DNA of 64,000 nt from Pustulibacterium marinum. GTDB lineage: Bacteria > Bacteroidota > Bacteroidia > Flavobacteriales > Flavobacteriaceae. The stretch covers positions 196,525-260,524 of the forward strand of contig NZ_FPBK01000004.1 of assembly GCF_900116665.1 (NCBI RefSeq). Direction: 5' to 3'. The translations under genes and the position numbers were made by a program. The notes under the pieces were generated by a model. It did not search any database. It saw nothing but the letters and a program-made list of their open reading frames with translations, and was not told the origin of the DNA. This document shows positions 47,078-55,187 of this stretch, piece after piece (positions within the stretch are counted from its first letter, which is position 1; each line of letters begins with the position of its first letter).

Positions 47078-47112
47078 AATTATTCTCCTTTATAGAAGTA
47101 TTAGAATATACT

Positions 47113-47120
47113 TATCTTTG
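47113..47120 (+). promoter_or_regulatory. -7 box of the Cys-rich protein/TonB receptor unit
   Basis: TATCTTTG matches TAnnTTTG fully and ends 7 bases before the ATG at 47128. Transcription would thus start within a few bases of the start codon, giving a nearly leaderless message. Confidence 0.5.
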
Positions 47121-47127
47121 AAGCCTA

Positions 47128-47445
47128 ATGAAGTATTGGATCCTCTATATGGCTATGCTTACCTTGTTCGCTGCAACTGTTCCGTGTTGTGGCTTTATAG
47201 ATCATTGCAGTGAGGATGTCGCACAAAGTAGTGACTCCCATCAGGAGGAACATAATACCTGTAATAACTGTTCTCCCTTTTTTGCTTGTGGCAGCTGTTC
47301 GGGCTGTATACTTCCTCCGCAAACGGTGGCACAAGAAATGACCATACCATTAGCTACTGAAAAAAAAGAAATCATCCATTTCAAAACCATTACTCCTTTT
47401 CGCATTTTAAAGTGCTTGTGGAAACCTCCACGCCTGGACAGCTAA
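47128..47445 (+). CDS. small cysteine/histidine-rich exported protein (DUF6660-like)
   Basis: 105 residues. It starts with a hydrophobic segment (YWILYMAMLTLFAATVPC) and continues with a Cys/His-rich middle: HCSEDVAQ, HQEEHNTCNNCSPFFACGSCSGC. The tail has TITPFR. The overall layout resembles the flavobacterial DUF6660 proteins often found just upstream of TonB-dependent receptors for metals. The cluster of eight Cys and four His suggests metal binding in the periplasm. The TonB receptor gene follows after 46 bases and is likely co-transcribed. The family assignment is by pattern memory and could be wrong; the role in metal handling is inference. Confidence 0.65.
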   Translation: MKYWILYMAMLTLFAATVPCCGFIDHCSEDVAQSSDSHQEEHNTCNNCSPFFACGSCSGCILPPQTVAQEMTIPLATEKKEIIHFKTITPFRILKCLWKPPRLDS

Positions 47446-47491
47446 CTATTCCTAGGTTTACTAAATTTTTTTCACTTTAAAATTGATTCAC

Positions 47492-49657
47492 ATGAAATTA
47501 TTTTATGGGATGCTCTTGCTATGTTTTTATAGTCAGGTATCCTTTGCGCAACATACCTTACAAGTAACTGTAAAAGATCAAAACACAAAAGAACCACTGA
47601 TCGGAGTTTCGGTTTTGTTTCCTGAACTACAATTAGGTACGGCTACCGATGACAAGGGTATCGCAACCCTTACCAATATCCCGGAGGGAACCTATACCCT
47701 ACACATTCAATATTTAGGGTACAAAACCCAACGCTTGCAACAAGTGATTCCAACATCACAAACAACACCTTTGACCATTTATCTACAAGAAAATGAAGAA
47801 GAAATGAAAGAAGTGATTGTAACCTCTACCCGTAGCAGCCGCACCATTGAAGACATCCCAACACGGGTGGAAGTGATTGCCGGGGAAGAGCTGGCTGAAA
47901 AAGGCAATATGAAACCCGGAGATATCCGTATGCTCCTCAATGAAAGTACCGGTATCCAAACGCAGCAAACTTCGGCGACAAGCTACAATTCCAGTATTCG
48001 TATTCAAGGACTCGATGGTAAATACACTCAACTACTCAGAGATGGACTTCCCCTCTATTCCGGGTATTCCGGAGGCCTGAGTCTGATGCAAATAGCACCA
48101 CTGGATTTGCAACAAGTAGAAGTAATCAAAGGATCTTCTTCTACCCTATACGGCGGTGGTGCCATTGCAGGATTGGTCAACTTAATCTCTAAAAAACCGG
48201 AAGACGAGCGCCGTTTGGATTTTATGGCCAACGGAACCTCTGCCTTAGGATTGGACCTTAGTGGATTCTACAGTGAAAAATACGGCTCTATAGGGACTAC
48301 GGTATTTGCTTCCTATAACAAAGGAACTGCCTATGATCCGGCAGATATTGGCCTGACCGCCATTCCTAAATTCGATCGGTTTACTTTAAACCCGAAAATC
48401 TTCGTGTACCTAAACAAACTAGCATTCAATGCAGGTGTCAACTATGTAACCGAAGACCGATTGGGCGGAAACATCGATTATATTCAGAAAGATACACCTA
48501 GCGGTTATTTTGAACAAAATAAAACCGATCGGATTTCAACTCAGTTTCAGGCGGTTTATACGCTTCAAGAAAACCAACAAATGACACTCAAAAACAGTGT
48601 GAGTTTCTTTGACCGAAGCATTACTATTCCGGACTACGAGTTCTCAGGAAAACAAGTATCTTCATTTTCAGAAATCAATTTAAGCACCTATTCTGAAGCT
48701 ACCGAATGGATTGTAGGAGCTAATCTCTGGACAGAACATTTGAAGCAAACACAAAATACCTCCGGAGAAAACCTTGGCTATTCCAATAGTACTGTTGGTG
48801 CCTTTATTCAAAATACTTGGAAAATGGCCGAACCCTTGACACTGGAAACCGGACTCCGCACGGATTATCAATCGGATTACGGATGGTTTGTCTTACCCAA
48901 ATTTTCATTGTTATATGAACCTACCCATAGGCTAACATTACGTTTGGGAGGTGGTTTGGGCTATAAGACCCCTACGGTATTTACCGAAGATGCGGAGAAA
49001 CTACAATTTCAAAACATCCTCCCGATAGATACAAACCACACCAAAGCCGAAGAGTCACTGGGAACCAGTCTGGATATTAATTACAATTGGCCTATTTCAG
49101 AGACCATTGGTCTCAGTACAAATGTGCTATTTTTCTACACCCGTATCAATGATCCCTTATTATTACAGGCTACGGGTAGCAACCAATACCAGTTTGAGCA
49201 ACCTGAAGGATATATGCAAACCCGAGGTATGGAAGCCAATATGAAATGGAGTTACCGAGATTTTAAACTTTTCATAGGCTATACTTATGCCAATGTAGAC
49301 CAACATTACAACGGTGAAAACACCACCTATCCCTTAGTTTCCAAACATCGACTGAACAATGTCTTGATGTATGAAAAAGAAGATAATTTTTGGATAGGAT
49401 TGGAAGGCTACTATTACAGTCCACAACAACTCAATGATGGTACCACCGGAAAAGCGTATTGGATTGCCGGAGTAATGTCTGAAAAGAAAATTGGCGAACA
49501 TTTCTCGGTATTTCTCAATTTTGAGAACCTACTCGACACCCGACAAACCCGATTTGATACGATTTATACCGGAAACCTCAACGATCCGCAGTTTCGGGAT
49601 ATCTATGCTCCCGTAGATGGATTTGTTATCAACGGAGGATTTAAACTCACTTTATAA
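47492..49657 (+). CDS. TonB-dependent receptor (siderophore or metal-complex type)
   Basis: About 721 residues from the ATG at 47492; the TTG at 47483 is less likely as it would precede the signal peptide LLLCFYSQVSFAQ. The order is a carboxypeptidase-regulatory-like domain at about 20-105 (DQNTKEPLIGVSVLFPELQLGT), a plug at about 115-230 (VEVIAGEELAEKGN; SSSTLYGGGAIAGLVNLISK) and a barrel ending INGGFKLTL. It is shorter than the SusC proteins and has no SusD partner, so it is a metal-complex or vitamin receptor rather than a glycan importer. Its codons are visibly richer in G and C than the neighbouring genes, a sign of a different origin. Confidence 0.9.
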   Translation: MKLFYGMLLLCFYSQVSFAQHTLQVTVKDQNTKEPLIGVSVLFPELQLGTATDDKGIATLTNIPEGTYTLHIQYLGYKTQRLQQVIPTSQTTPLTIYLQENEEEMKEVIVTSTRSSRTIEDIPTRVEVIAGEELAEKGNMKPGDIRMLLNESTGIQTQQTSATSYNSSIRIQGLDGKYTQLLRDGLPLYSGYSGGLSLMQIAPLDLQQVEVIKGSSSTLYGGGAIAGLVNLISKKPEDERRLDFMANGTSALGLDLSGFYSEKYGSIGTTVFASYNKGTAYDPADIGLTAIPKFDRFTLNPKIFVYLNKLAFNAGVNYVTEDRLGGNIDYIQKDTPSGYFEQNKTDRISTQFQAVYTLQENQQMTLKNSVSFFDRSITIPDYEFSGKQVSSFSEINLSTYSEATEWIVGANLWTEHLKQTQNTSGENLGYSNSTVGAFIQNTWKMAEPLTLETGLRTDYQSDYGWFVLPKFSLLYEPTHRLTLRLGGGLGYKTPTVFTEDAEKLQFQNILPIDTNHTKAEESLGTSLDINYNWPISETIGLSTNVLFFYTRINDPLLLQATGSNQYQFEQPEGYMQTRGMEANMKWSYRDFKLFIGYTYANVDQHYNGENTTYPLVSKHRLNNVLMYEKEDNFWIGLEGYYYSPQQLNDGTTGKAYWIAGVMSEKKIGEHFSVFLNFENLLDTRQTRFDTIYTGNLNDPQFRDIYAPVDGFVINGGFKLTL

Positions 49658-49661
49658 ACTA

Positions 49662-49697
49662 AAAAAATAGCGCACAGCACCTTACTGTGCACTATTT
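49662..49697 (+). terminator. intrinsic terminator after the TonB receptor
   Basis: GCACAG/CTGTGC with a 7-base loop is extended by ATAG/CTAT across one mismatch and flanked by A and T runs. It lies 15 bases after the receptor stop. Confidence 0.85.
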
Positions 49698-50068
49698 TTT
49701 ATCCTTGTGATCTCAAAAAAAGAGGTTGATATCATATTTTATTAAAATATTGAATATCAATCTCTTAATCCTTTAAGTAATATCAAAAAAAATTACTTTG
49801 TCGGGGTGGCAGAACAAGACCCACCCCATATATCATTGAATATCAATATTTTAAACCCTTAAAAAAGTCAGGTAACCGTATAGGTAACGACCGTTAATTT
49901 GACCGTATATTTTGGGAAAAATAGACAAAAAAATCTCTTAATTTCAACACTTCATCTACTTTAACATTTTAATTATGACAGTTTACTACAGTTTGAAATA
50001 TTAGATTACTTTTTCCATTACAAATTCTAACTTACCATTTTTTGGGCAGGTTCTAATCGTAGATTTTT
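49698..50068. other. intergenic region with GC-rich hairpin
   Basis: No coding frame. GGGGTGG (49803-49809) and CCACCCC (49821-49827) form a GC-rich hairpin in an otherwise AT-rich stretch. The 12 bases TCGGGGTGGCAG look like the reverse complement of the 3' end of a proline tRNA, but the rest of a tRNA is absent. The word TTGAATATCAAT occurs twice (near 49751 and 49836). Confidence 0.4.
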
Positions 50069-50235
50069 TTAAACGAACTTATACTTAGTCAACCTTTTAT
50101 CACCAGATTTAAGTAAAACACCATTAGTCCCAGTATCTTTAAATCTCTACTTGCTGTAGCTAAGGAGATATCTTTGTTATAACGCAGGTAGTCTTAGCGC
50201 GAAAACTCAGCATCCCCTATATACGCTTTAATGAG
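50069..50235 (-). pseudogene. remnant of a Fic-family-type protein C-terminus
   Basis: On the minus strand one frame reads DAEFSR, stop, DYLRYNKDISLATASRDLK. After a frame shift it continues TGTNGVLLKSGDKRLTKYKFV, stop (50069-50071). This is the winged-helix tail typical of Fic/DUF4172-type and related proteins, where relatives read xFSRxDYxxxxxxISxATASRDLxxLVxxGxLxxxGxGRxTxY. One Glu codon has become a stop and one base has been lost or gained. Nothing of the catalytic Fic domain is visible upstream. Confidence 0.6.
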
Positions 50236-50246
50236 ACTTATACTTT

Positions 50247-50423
50247 TTAAAACAATTCTATACCTGCATTTAAAAAAGAAAAATAGTAAGCTGCTACAAC
50301 AGCGATAACAAATATTAATACCATAACAAACAGACCAATAACTTTATCTTTCACTGTTATAACATTTTTAACCATACGTTTATTCCTTTCTATTTTTCTT
50401 CTATTTCTTCTATTCTCACTCAT
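50247..50423 (-). CDS. small predicted single-pass membrane protein, unknown
   Basis: 58 residues from the ATG at 50423; an upstream ATG at 50453 would add ten. A basic N-terminus (MSENRRNRRKIERNKRMVKN) is followed by one long hydrophobic helix (VIGLFVMVLIFVIAVVAAYYF). AAGAAG lies 6 bases before the start. I do not recognise a family. It sits among gene remnants, so it may itself be a fragment or chance frame. However, the sharp basic/hydrophobic layout is what small inner-membrane proteins show. Confidence 0.4.
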   Translation of the reverse strand: MSENRRNRRKIERNKRMVKNVITVKDKVIGLFVMVLIFVIAVVAAYYFSFLNAGIELF

Positions 50424-50594
50424 TGCTATTCTTCTTAATATTACACATATCAAGGAATGCCATAATTGTATTCACAAAGGAAAGTTTTATACTTAGTGAT
50501 AAAAACTGCAATTCTATTGTAAGCCAAGTAATAAGGTATATTATTGATGAATCAATACTCTGAGATAATTTTTAAGATTTTAAATTGATGGCTA

Positions 50595-50740
50595 TTATAT
50601 CATTAATTTATGGTGATTGTGTCCAATTTTACCATAAGCTGAATTATAACCAGAATGATCTATTTCACCATAACTAATTTTCCCTTGTTAATCGAAATGA
50701 TTTTTGTAGTTACGATGTCTATGATTTTTTAAATTTATTT
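50595..50740 (-). pseudogene. remnant of a Gly/Tyr/His repeat protein
   Basis: On the minus strand one frame reads NHRHRNYKNHFD, stop, QGKISYGEIDHSGYNSAYGKIG, then HNHHKLMI and a stop at 50595-50597. The period of about 12 residues with G-K-I-x-Y-x-x-x-D-x-x-G is like secreted Bacteroidota proteins built of YDxxGxIxxIG units. The internal stop is probably a changed Tyr or His codon. No N-terminal part is visible upstream. Confidence 0.4.
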
Positions 50741-50962
50741 AAACATACTATCTGCATACTTACCCCGTAAACAAATACTTTTAATTACCAAAAACAGTTT
50801 CGATTTATACACTATGGTTTCATATTTTTGTTCTTTTGACCATTTTCAGGATGATTATATTTTAAAAACCTAATTTATTTTATATCTAGGGATTTAATAA
50901 CTAAATCGACTTTAGCTCTATTAATCAAATCAATTTCTCTTCTGCAATAATCTTATAATTGA

Positions 50963-51008
50963 CACGGGAAGGAATTAGCACTGACAATCAACTATTTTCC
51001 TTCCCGTG
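50963..51008. repeat. perfect 12-base inverted repeat
   Basis: CACGGGAAGGAA and TTCCTTCCCGTG are perfect arms separated by 22 bases. There is no T run on either strand, so a simple terminator is unlikely. It lies downstream of the copper operon. Confidence 0.6.
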
Positions 51009-51090
51009 ACAAGACTTCATGAAAATAACACCTTCATAAGACTACTACCTTTCAGTTAACTAATTAACAAGAAAGATTCCTAATACTAGG

Positions 51091-51119
51091 AAAAGGGTTC
51101 TCTAATTAATAACCCTTTT
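51091..51119 (-). terminator. probable terminator of the copper operon, overlapping the last codons
   Basis: AAAAGGGTT (51091-51099) and AACCCTTTT (51111-51119) form a 9-base stem. On the minus strand its first arm lies in the last codons of the DUF3347 gene and its second arm ends in TTTT. Confidence 0.5.
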
Positions 51120-51662
51120 TACCTTTCCACACTTCGACATTTTACTGCCATAATATGGATTCCTTACTTGGTCACTACTACTCAACCAAGAGCTACCTCC
51201 ATTATACATTGGGCAAAACTGCTCATACAAAGCGCTTGTTGTACCTGTAATGGATTCCATATCCATTATATTCTTACTTAAAGCTTTAAAATGCTCTCTT
51301 TGATGATCTATTTCACTTTTTGAAATATGTTCTGCGTGTTCCTTGGCATCCTCAATAATGTCTCGCAATTCTTTTTGTTCTTCTGATGTATAACTAGACT
51401 CATCAAATTCTTTTAATGAAGCAGCCAATTTAGCACCTTCAATCGCAGCCTTTTTGGTATCATCTGCTACTAAGGCATCTTTTAAGCTCAAATAATCATT
51501 TAATATAGCCTCTGCCTTTGCATCACTCTTCATATTCATCGCTTTACTATGATCCATTTTCATGGTTGCGTGATTGTGGTTCATTTTTTTCTTTTCCTGT
51601 GCATTGGTAAAAGAAACTACTAACAATAGCATTGCTGCTATACTCATTTTAAAATTTTTCAT
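51102..51662 (-). CDS. DUF3347 domain protein, periplasmic, Met/His-rich N-terminus
   Basis: 186 residues with a signal peptide ending SFTNAQ. A Met/His-rich segment at about 27-50 ([18 protein letters not shown]) is likely to bind copper. The DUF3347 domain spans about 50-183, with [12 protein letters not shown], a helical middle ([21 protein letters not shown]) and the signature [17 protein letters not shown] followed by [17 protein letters not shown]3347 accompanies copper/silver efflux genes in Bacteroidota. The Cys of FCPM and the Cys of KCGKV are kept in all four copies in this window. It is the last gene of the copper operon and a paralogue of 52131-52760, with the haem-binding gene between them. 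A periplasmic metal-chaperone or scavenger role is inference. Confidence 0.88.
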   Translation of the reverse strand: MKNFKMSIAAMLLLVVSFTNAQEKKKMNHNHATMKMDHSKAMNMKSDAKAEAILNDYLSLKDALVADDTKKAAIEGAKLAASLKEFDESSYTSEEQKELRDIIEDAKEHAEHISKSEIDHQREHFKALSKNIMDMESITGTTSALYEQFCPMYNGGSSWLSSSDQVRNPYYGSKMSKCGKVKRVIN

Positions 51663-51677
51663 TTTATCTTTTTTTAA

Positions 51678-52130
51678 TTATAAACTGTCTTTTAAATTTT
51701 CCATATACTTAACAACCTTCTGGGTTTCTTCTTCAGAAAAAGTGGCCTTCTTATGAATTAAAGTATAGGAAGCCATAGGCATCTCACCACTTTCAATCTG
51801 TTTAATGATTGACCTTAGCTTGCTTGCTTTTCTTCGACTGGAAAGAGAATCCCATTCATTGAAGTTCAACTCTGCTTTCCCTTCTTTGATATGCCCTTCT
51901 AAAAACCAAGCTATGGGCTGCACTTTATTGTACCAAGGATATTGTGTGTTATTACTGTGGCAATCATAACAAGAGATCTGCAATTTGTTCTTGATATCAC
52001 TTGGAACATCATTAACCAACATAAAATCTGTTGGTGGCACAATATCGCTTTTGTTGCGTTCTGTGGGCATAAACTGTATGCCCACGAATACTACCACTAA
52101 AATCAATGCTATGATTTTTACGATTTTCAT
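51678..52130 (-). CDS. haem-binding domain protein (monohaem cytochrome-like, CxxCH)
   Basis: 150 residues with an N-terminal membrane anchor or signal (IIALILVVVFVGIQFMP). The single haem motif CYDCH lies in QISCYDCHSNNTQYPWYNKVQPIAWFLEGHI, typical of the haem-binding domain family of Bacteroidota. A distal Met is present in GEMPMASYTLIH. It is probably in the periplasm. It begins directly at the end of the preceding DUF3347 gene (no spacer) and ends 15 bases before the next, so it is fully inside the copper operon. It may pass electrons to or from the multicopper oxidase; this is inference. Confidence 0.87.
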   Translation of the reverse strand: MKIVKIIALILVVVFVGIQFMPTERNKSDIVPPTDFMLVNDVPSDIKNKLQISCYDCHSNNTQYPWYNKVQPIAWFLEGHIKEGKAELNFNEWDSLSSRRKASKLRSIIKQIESGEMPMASYTLIHKKATFSEEETQKVVKYMENLKDSL

Positions 52131-52760
52131 TTAGTTGATTTCCTTTTGTACCTTTCCACAGGTTAACATTTTACCGCCGTAGTAAGGGTTTTTAATATCC
52201 TTGCTCATACTTAACCAGGTACTGCCGCCATCGTACATTGGGCAGAATTGTTCATAGAGTGTCGTTTTAGTTCCTGTAATGGCCACCATATCCGTTATAT
52301 CCTTGCTCAAGGTTTTAAAATGTTCACGTTGATGGTCCATTTCACTTTCGCTAATATGCTCTGCATGCTCAACTGCGTCCTCTACAATTTCCTTTAGTTC
52401 TGATTTTTCTGCTTCCGTATATTTAGAAATATCCAAACTTCCTAAACTTGTGGCCAAAACGGCTCCTAAATTTTTCGCTTTTGCGTTGTCATCTGCTACC
52501 AAAGCGTCTTTAAGATTGAAATAATCATTTAATACGGCTTGTGAGGTACCATTTCCATTCATTGCCATCTCCTTTTTTTCACCGTCGTGGTGTCCATCAC
52601 TATTATCGTGATTCATTTTTGAATGGTCTTCATCCATATTCGTTTCTGAATGATGGTCTGTTGAATTGTTTTTCTCATTTTTTGCATCTTTACAAGATAC
52701 TGCGGTCAGGGTTACAAATGTTATTGCAACCACTCCTAATACTAATTTTAATTTGCTCAT
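52131..52760 (-). CDS. DUF3347 domain lipoprotein, His/Asp/Met-rich
   Basis: 209 residues. The signal peptide ends in lipobox LTAVSC followed by KDAKNEK. A His/Asp/Met-rich stretch at about 34-70 ([32 protein letters not shown]) is a probable copper-binding segment. The DUF3347 domain has [49 protein letters not shown] and [14 protein letters not shown]. It is closely similar to the protein at 51102, which lacks the lipobox, so the two are paralogues that differ in anchoring. The multicopper oxidase gene ends 39 bases upstream. Confidence 0.88.
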   Translation of the reverse strand: MSKLKLVLGVVAITFVTLTAVSCKDAKNEKNNSTDHHSETNMDEDHSKMNHDNSDGHHDGEKKEMAMNGNGTSQAVLNDYFNLKDALVADDNAKAKNLGAVLATSLGSLDISKYTEAEKSELKEIVEDAVEHAEHISESEMDHQREHFKTLSKDITDMVAITGTKTTLYEQFCPMYDGGSTWLSMSKDIKNPYYGGKMLTCGKVQKEIN

Positions 52761-52799
52761 TTTGTTTTTGATTTAATTATTATTAATTCATCTTTTTGG

Positions 52800-55187
52800 T
52801 TAAAATCTTGCTATAAGTCCACCACCCCAGCCGTATCGGTTATTGTAGTTTGCTTGAATTGAAAAATTTCTAGAGAGGATGTAAGAAGCACCTACCAGCC
52901 ACTGAGTTTCACCCTCATAGGATTTATCACCCAGGTTGTTCACCCATCCAAAATCGGCTCTGTATTCATATTCACCTTCCAGAAAAATTCTAGGAAAAAT
53001 CAAGAACTCTCTGTCCAAACGTATTCTTGGGCGAAGCTGATGGTCCATACTCACATCTACATTGAACCTATATGGCGTAAAATATTTAACACCAACCAAT
53101 CCTACAGTATTAAATGTATCATAAGAATTTGGTGTTGATGTTTCGGTATTAATACCTACGTAGAGACGTACCCAATCATTGAGATACCTATTATAATTTA
53201 CTTCGGCTTCAAGGTTTTGGTCGTAATCGAACTCTGTTCTCAAACCAAATTCATTACGAATGTTGCTCGACATTAAAAAAAGTTCATTAAAGTTTGAACC
53301 TAAACGTGCTGCCCCCCAATAATAATAATGGTCCGTCTCGTCGATTAACTTTGTTACTGGATAATCCTTCATTCGTTCATCACTTGGTGTATCATAGCTA
53401 AACACGCGTGCCATACCTCCCATCATATGGTAGAGAATGTGGCAGTGGAAAAACCAATCGCCATATTCTTCGTTATAAAATTCAATGACCACTTTCTGCA
53501 TTGGTGGTACATTTACGGTGTGCTTTAAGGGCGAACGTTCACCATTTTCATTAATCACCCTAAAATAATGACCGTGAAGATGCATAGGGTGGTGCATCAT
53601 TGTTAGGTTGTTGAGTGTAATTCTTGTTACTTCTCCTCCTTTGATTTTTATTTTATCGGTTTCTGAAAGTGGCACACCATTTAAACTCCACACATAGCGT
53701 TGCATATTCCCCGTTAGATTCAACAATAAATCGTTTACTGGCAAATCAGACTTGTAGGCAGTATTTTCTTTCGCCTTTAGAAAATCATAATTGAAATAGG
53801 TTTTACGTGTATTGTAATCAAAAGCCGAAGTGTCTTTCTGCTTCATGGACATATTATGCCCCATATGGTTATCCATTTTATTGGTAGGCTCCATAGAACT
53901 CATTGACATAGAGTCCTTTTTCATTCCCATTGTATCATCCATCTTCATTTGGTCACTCATTTCACTGTCTTTCATTGACACCTTATTGTGCATCCCCATA
54001 TTCATCTGACCATCCTTCATATCCATCTTCATTCCGTACTTCTGCATTAAATATTCGGGCGTGTTCTTCTTTTTATTTCCAGCCATTGCAGGTGCTCCCA
54101 TCTTCATATCCATTTTACCCATTTGTTTCATCATCTCTACTTTATCAGGTCTGTCTATTCTTTTGGCAGGATAAAGAGTGCCATTACCCAAATGTATAGA
54201 GGTATGACCTGAACCGTCTTGAGCTGTTGCAGTAATTTCTATAATACCTTCGGGAATTGTGACAATAACATCGTAGGTTTCGGCAATGCCAAATAGAAAT
54301 CGGCTTTTGGACACTGGTTGTACGTCAATACCATCACTGGAAACCACCATTGGGTTTCCACCACCAAAATCCATCCAATAATAAGTCGAGGCCGATGCGT
54401 TGATGAAGCGAAGACGTACTTTTTCACCTGCCTTGAATTCTGGATACTCCGCCAATTTTTTTCCGTTGGACAAAAATGCCGGATAGTAGATATCTGCAAT
54501 GTCAGCACCTTCCATACGGTCTCTCCAAAATTTGAGTTGTGCCCCGAACGCTCCTTCCTTAATGACCCTGCTCAAGGGTACTGCGGTTCCTTTTTTGATT
54601 TGGTACCACTCATTGCCCCTTTTAAGATTCCGTAGTATGTTCATGGCTTTTTCGTTGGTCCAGTCAGACAAAACCACGACTAAATCCTTATCATATTGCA
54701 AGGTTTTTTCTTTTGGTTGAATAACAATAGAGCCGTATACCCCTTTTTGCTCTTGCAGCATTGTGTGTGAATGGTACCAAAATGTACCCGATTGATTAAT
54801 TGGTATTCTGTACTGAAATGTAGTGCCGGGTTCAATGGGTGGTGTGGTTAAATAAGGAACACCGTCATAAAAATTAGGGAGTATCAATCCATGCCAATGC
54901 ACAGAGGTTTCCACATCCATTTTATTGGTCACATTTATGATAGCAAGGTCACCCTCATTAAACTCTAAAACCGGTCCAGGAATACTACCATTGATGGTCA
55001 TCGCCTTAGCAGTGACCCCACCTAATGTTATCTTGTTTTGCTCAATGGTCAAGTTATATTCCTTTATGGGCCGACCGTCTTCTTTTCTATCCTGTCCATT
55101 GGTTCCAACTTGAGCAAATGTATAGGTTGAATACAATAGTAATATTATTATTTTTAGTATTTTCATTCTTGTTTTAATGTATTTCAT
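52800..55187 (-). CDS. multicopper oxidase (CopA-like) fused to a C-terminal CopB-like beta-barrel
   Basis: 795 residues; an in-frame ATG at 55166 gives a tidier signal peptide (MKILKIIILLLYSTYTFAQ). Cupredoxin domains carry the copper motifs SVHWHGL (about 95-100), WYHSH (about 138), HHPMHLHGHYF (about 530) and WFFHCHILYHMMGGM (about 580). A Met-rich insert at about 350-450 (MGKMDMKMGAP; MNMGMHNK; MKMDDTMGMKK) matches copper-oxidase inserts such as that of CueO/CopA. After about residue 610 the sequence changes to amphipathic strands with CopB features (YYWGAARLGSNFNELFL; RNEFGLRTEFDYDQNLEAEV) and ends in GGGLIARF, a terminal Phe typical of outer-membrane barrels. It overlaps the upstream CusB-like gene by 14 bases. 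The oxidase should detoxify Cu(I) at the outer membrane. Confidence 0.9.
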   Translation of the reverse strand: MKYIKTRMKILKIIILLLYSTYTFAQVGTNGQDRKEDGRPIKEYNLTIEQNKITLGGVTAKAMTINGSIPGPVLEFNEGDLAIINVTNKMDVETSVHWHGLILPNFYDGVPYLTTPPIEPGTTFQYRIPINQSGTFWYHSHTMLQEQKGVYGSIVIQPKEKTLQYDKDLVVVLSDWTNEKAMNILRNLKRGNEWYQIKKGTAVPLSRVIKEGAFGAQLKFWRDRMEGADIADIYYPAFLSNGKKLAEYPEFKAGEKVRLRFINASASTYYWMDFGGGNPMVVSSDGIDVQPVSKSRFLFGIAETYDVIVTIPEGIIEITATAQDGSGHTSIHLGNGTLYPAKRIDRPDKVEMMKQMGKMDMKMGAPAMAGNKKKNTPEYLMQKYGMKMDMKDGQMNMGMHNKVSMKDSEMSDQMKMDDTMGMKKDSMSMSSMEPTNKMDNHMGHNMSMKQKDTSAFDYNTRKTYFNYDFLKAKENTAYKSDLPVNDLLLNLTGNMQRYVWSLNGVPLSETDKIKIKGGEVTRITLNNLTMMHHPMHLHGHYFRVINENGERSPLKHTVNVPPMQKVVIEFYNEEYGDWFFHCHILYHMMGGMARVFSYDTPSDERMKDYPVTKLIDETDHYYYWGAARLGSNFNELFLMSSNIRNEFGLRTEFDYDQNLEAEVNYNRYLNDWVRLYVGINTETSTPNSYDTFNTVGLVGVKYFTPYRFNVDVSMDHQLRPRIRLDREFLIFPRIFLEGEYEYRADFGWVNNLGDKSYEGETQWLVGASYILSRNFSIQANYNNRYGWGGGLIARF

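Larger units (their letters stand above)
46084..47112. other. long non-coding junction region
   Basis: About 1 kb without a convincing gene. It contains two strong hairpins (46208-46246 and 46428-46476), each shortly followed by the word GTGATCGCG. There is a perfect 20-base palindrome ATACTATCATATGATAGTAT (46729-46748) and a short transposase-like coding remnant (46961-47077). A 95-codon minus-strand frame at 46108-46395 looks accidental. Confidence 0.5.
50454..51090. other. mostly non-coding region with a gene remnant and a long hairpin
   Basis: It holds the repeat-protein remnant at 50595-50740 and the 12-base-stem hairpin at 50963-51008. I see no intact gene. Confidence 0.5.
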
